DNA from: Bacillota bacterium
GTDB lineage: Bacteria > Bacillota > Clostridia > Christensenellales > Aristaeellaceae
Length of the DNA: 14,270 nucleotides
NCBI GenBank assembly: GCA_023458835.1
Contig: JAEWWY010000332.1
Span: forward strand, 1 to 14,270
Direction of reading: 5' to 3'
Part shown: one piece after another, positions 14,001 through 14,270 of the stretch
How positions within the stretch are numbered: the stretch's first letter is position 1
Layout: every line of letters begins with the position of its first letter
Made by a program: the position numbers and the translations under genes
The notes under the pieces: model-generated
What the model saw: the letters and a program-made list of their open reading frames with translations, nothing else
The model's database searches: none
What the model was told of the DNA's origin: nothing

Positions 14001-14215
14001 TGGGCTGGCGCTCCGGGCTTGCCCGAAATGCCATCCAGCTTGTATTTGCCGCCGGGGATGGCGAGATCCGCACAATGGTGGAGGTACGGCAGGCGGAGGA
14101 TTACATCGGTGATGTATTCCCCCTGGGGGAAAGGATCAAAGGTCCGTGCACGGTTTCGCTGGTCTTTTTGCCCGGCTGCAATTTGGACCTTGCCTGGGTT
14201 CAGTTCATGGAATGA
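11066..14215 (+). CDS. GH2 glycosidase with Ig-like and CBM6-like C-terminal modules
   Basis: This gene encodes a 1049-residue glycoside hydrolase of family 2 (beta-galactosidase/beta-glucuronidase superfamily). The N-terminal sugar-binding domain (about 1-135) ends near WYTGAGIYRDV. A short Ig-like segment and the barrel (about 220-540) follow, with the presumed acid/base E342 in WSVGNE and the presumed nucleophile E422 in YGGETCS. Next come a DUF4982-like domain (about 545-605), a GH2 C-terminal Ig domain (about 610-685, LLGLDNGD), a Big_2-like segment (about 705-790) and two jelly-roll modules. The modules end GVTALCLLFRQKVHIKGFRF and CTVSLVFLPGCNLDLAWVQF, as CBM6 domains do. No signal peptide is seen. 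The ATG at 11066 was chosen because GGAGG lies 7 bases upstream. The true substrate is unclear: galactoside, xyloside or arabinopyranoside are all possible. Confidence 0.88.
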   Translation: MLLINDGWEFAKGQPEHFMPVSLPHDWLISDTRNLYQSGVGYYRRMLDTGFLQEGQRVFLRFDGVYMDTAVFVNGRIAGEWKYGCTAFTFDITGLIRRDAPNELLVRVDYKSPSARWYTGAGIYRDVFLMIKSACHFVPDGIYVSTFQKDGRWQYEAGAQVETGGRPYEIRHTLLDAGDDVIPWDIDHPRLYTLRSELIVEGQVTDNVDTPVGFRTIAFTPDKGFFLNGRPVKLKGVCLHGDLGALGGAVHQDALRRQLTIMRRMGVNALRTAHNPPAKAFMELADEMGFLVMSEILDVWRRPKNTYDYARFFDGWIERDAAAWARRDRNHPSLILWSVGNEIQDTHLDAEDGGKTLRYLMDMVREHDPRGNAAVTFCSNYMPWENTQKCADIIKLAGYNYGEKYYDAHHAAHPDWIIYGGETCSTVQSRGVYHFPLGKSVLADDDLQCSALGNSTTSWGAKSVEDCILNDLQMPYSLGQFIWAGQDYLGEPTPYHTKNAYLGHVDTAGFPKDSFYVFQAGWTDYKKAPMVHLFPYWDFSPGFLTDVRVCSNAPFVELFQDGQSLGRQELHGRLIADWRLAYRPGVLTAVALDETGAEIARTERRSFGDAVSLHLDEEIFGGLHYFTVTALDIDGNTVENANRRVYVSVKDGTLLGLDNGDATDFEQYQTDNRRMFNGRLLAIVQAEAGKHPVISVKFCEKDIPVRKIELTANGYTASARLFPEDATYQELDWRVTDAGGIDSPLAGLQIAEDGKSAALLPKGDGEAYVRCSPKNGRKHAAFISAIPFRITGFGKPSLDPYGFVSGGLYNASNMELTNGNERGVATLRDGESHVGFQDLDFGDYGSDEITLSLFPLDKNPFLFELWEGMPLEGGEKLCELRYDLGSIWNTYQDVTYTLPRRLKGVTALCLLFRQKVHIKGFRFKKYQKAFQRLPAAENDGIYGDSFQVMGGSVQNIGNNVTIVYRNMDFGESGTSRVALGWRSGLARNAIQLVFAAGDGEIRTMVEVRQAEDYIGDVFPLGERIKGPCTVSLVFLPGCNLDLAWVQFME

Positions 14216-14266
14216 GGAAATATATGCCTTCCGCCACAGGAATTATATTGGGAAAGAAGGATGCGT

Positions 14267-14270
14267 ATGG
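14267..14270 (+). other. Possible start of a next gene, cut by the window edge
   Basis: The last bases hold AAGGA followed five bases later by ATGG, 51 bp after the GH2 stop on the same strand. This looks like a ribosome binding site and start codon of another operon member. Too little is present to say what it encodes, and an ATG at 14261 is an alternative. Confidence 0.3.

Overview
The window is GC-rich, densely coding bacterial DNA holding a divergent carbohydrate-uptake locus. The best reading of the lineage is a Firmicute of the Clostridia, possibly near the Christensenellales. This rests on the YesM/YesN-type two-component pair, the LplB/YtcP-type sugar permeases, and strong AGGAGG-type ribosome binding sites. 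The lineage is inferred from gene families only; no RNA gene or marker gene is present.

Left part (1-1141): about three complete and one partial copies of a roughly 297-bp direct tandem repeat. Each unit carries the last 44 or so codons of the solute-binding protein gene at 1008-2288, then its 3' flank, then a short inverted pair of a widespread REP-like sequence. The copy nearest the gene is the gene's own 3' end. The array runs off the left edge of the window.

Middle-left (1008-4925, minus strand): transcription runs from right to left through a membrane sensor histidine kinase, an AraC-type response regulator overlapping it by 4 bp, and a CUT1-type sugar-binding protein without permeases in the window. 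An AT-rich intergenic region of about 450 bp (4926-5377) separates this unit from the right-hand operon.

Right part (5378-14215, plus strand): a GH67 alpha-glucuronidase (aguA), two ABC permeases (LplB and YtcP types), a large LplA-type substrate-binding protein, and a 1049-residue GH2 glycosidase with Ig-like and CBM6-like modules. GH67 acts on short aldouronic acids, meaning methylglucuronic-acid-capped xylo-oligosaccharides. The transporter type matches the aldouronate importers known from Paenibacillus, so the operon most likely imports and strips glucuronoxylan fragments in the cytoplasm. The divergent two-component system probably senses them or a related sugar. No ABC ATPase is present; CUT1 systems in Firmicutes usually share an MsmX-type ATPase encoded elsewhere.

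I found no CRISPR array, tRNA, rRNA, transposase or phage gene. The most unusual element is the tandem array carrying copies of the binding-protein 3' end. Most of the rest is a recognisable but distinctively arranged glucuronoxylan-utilisation locus.
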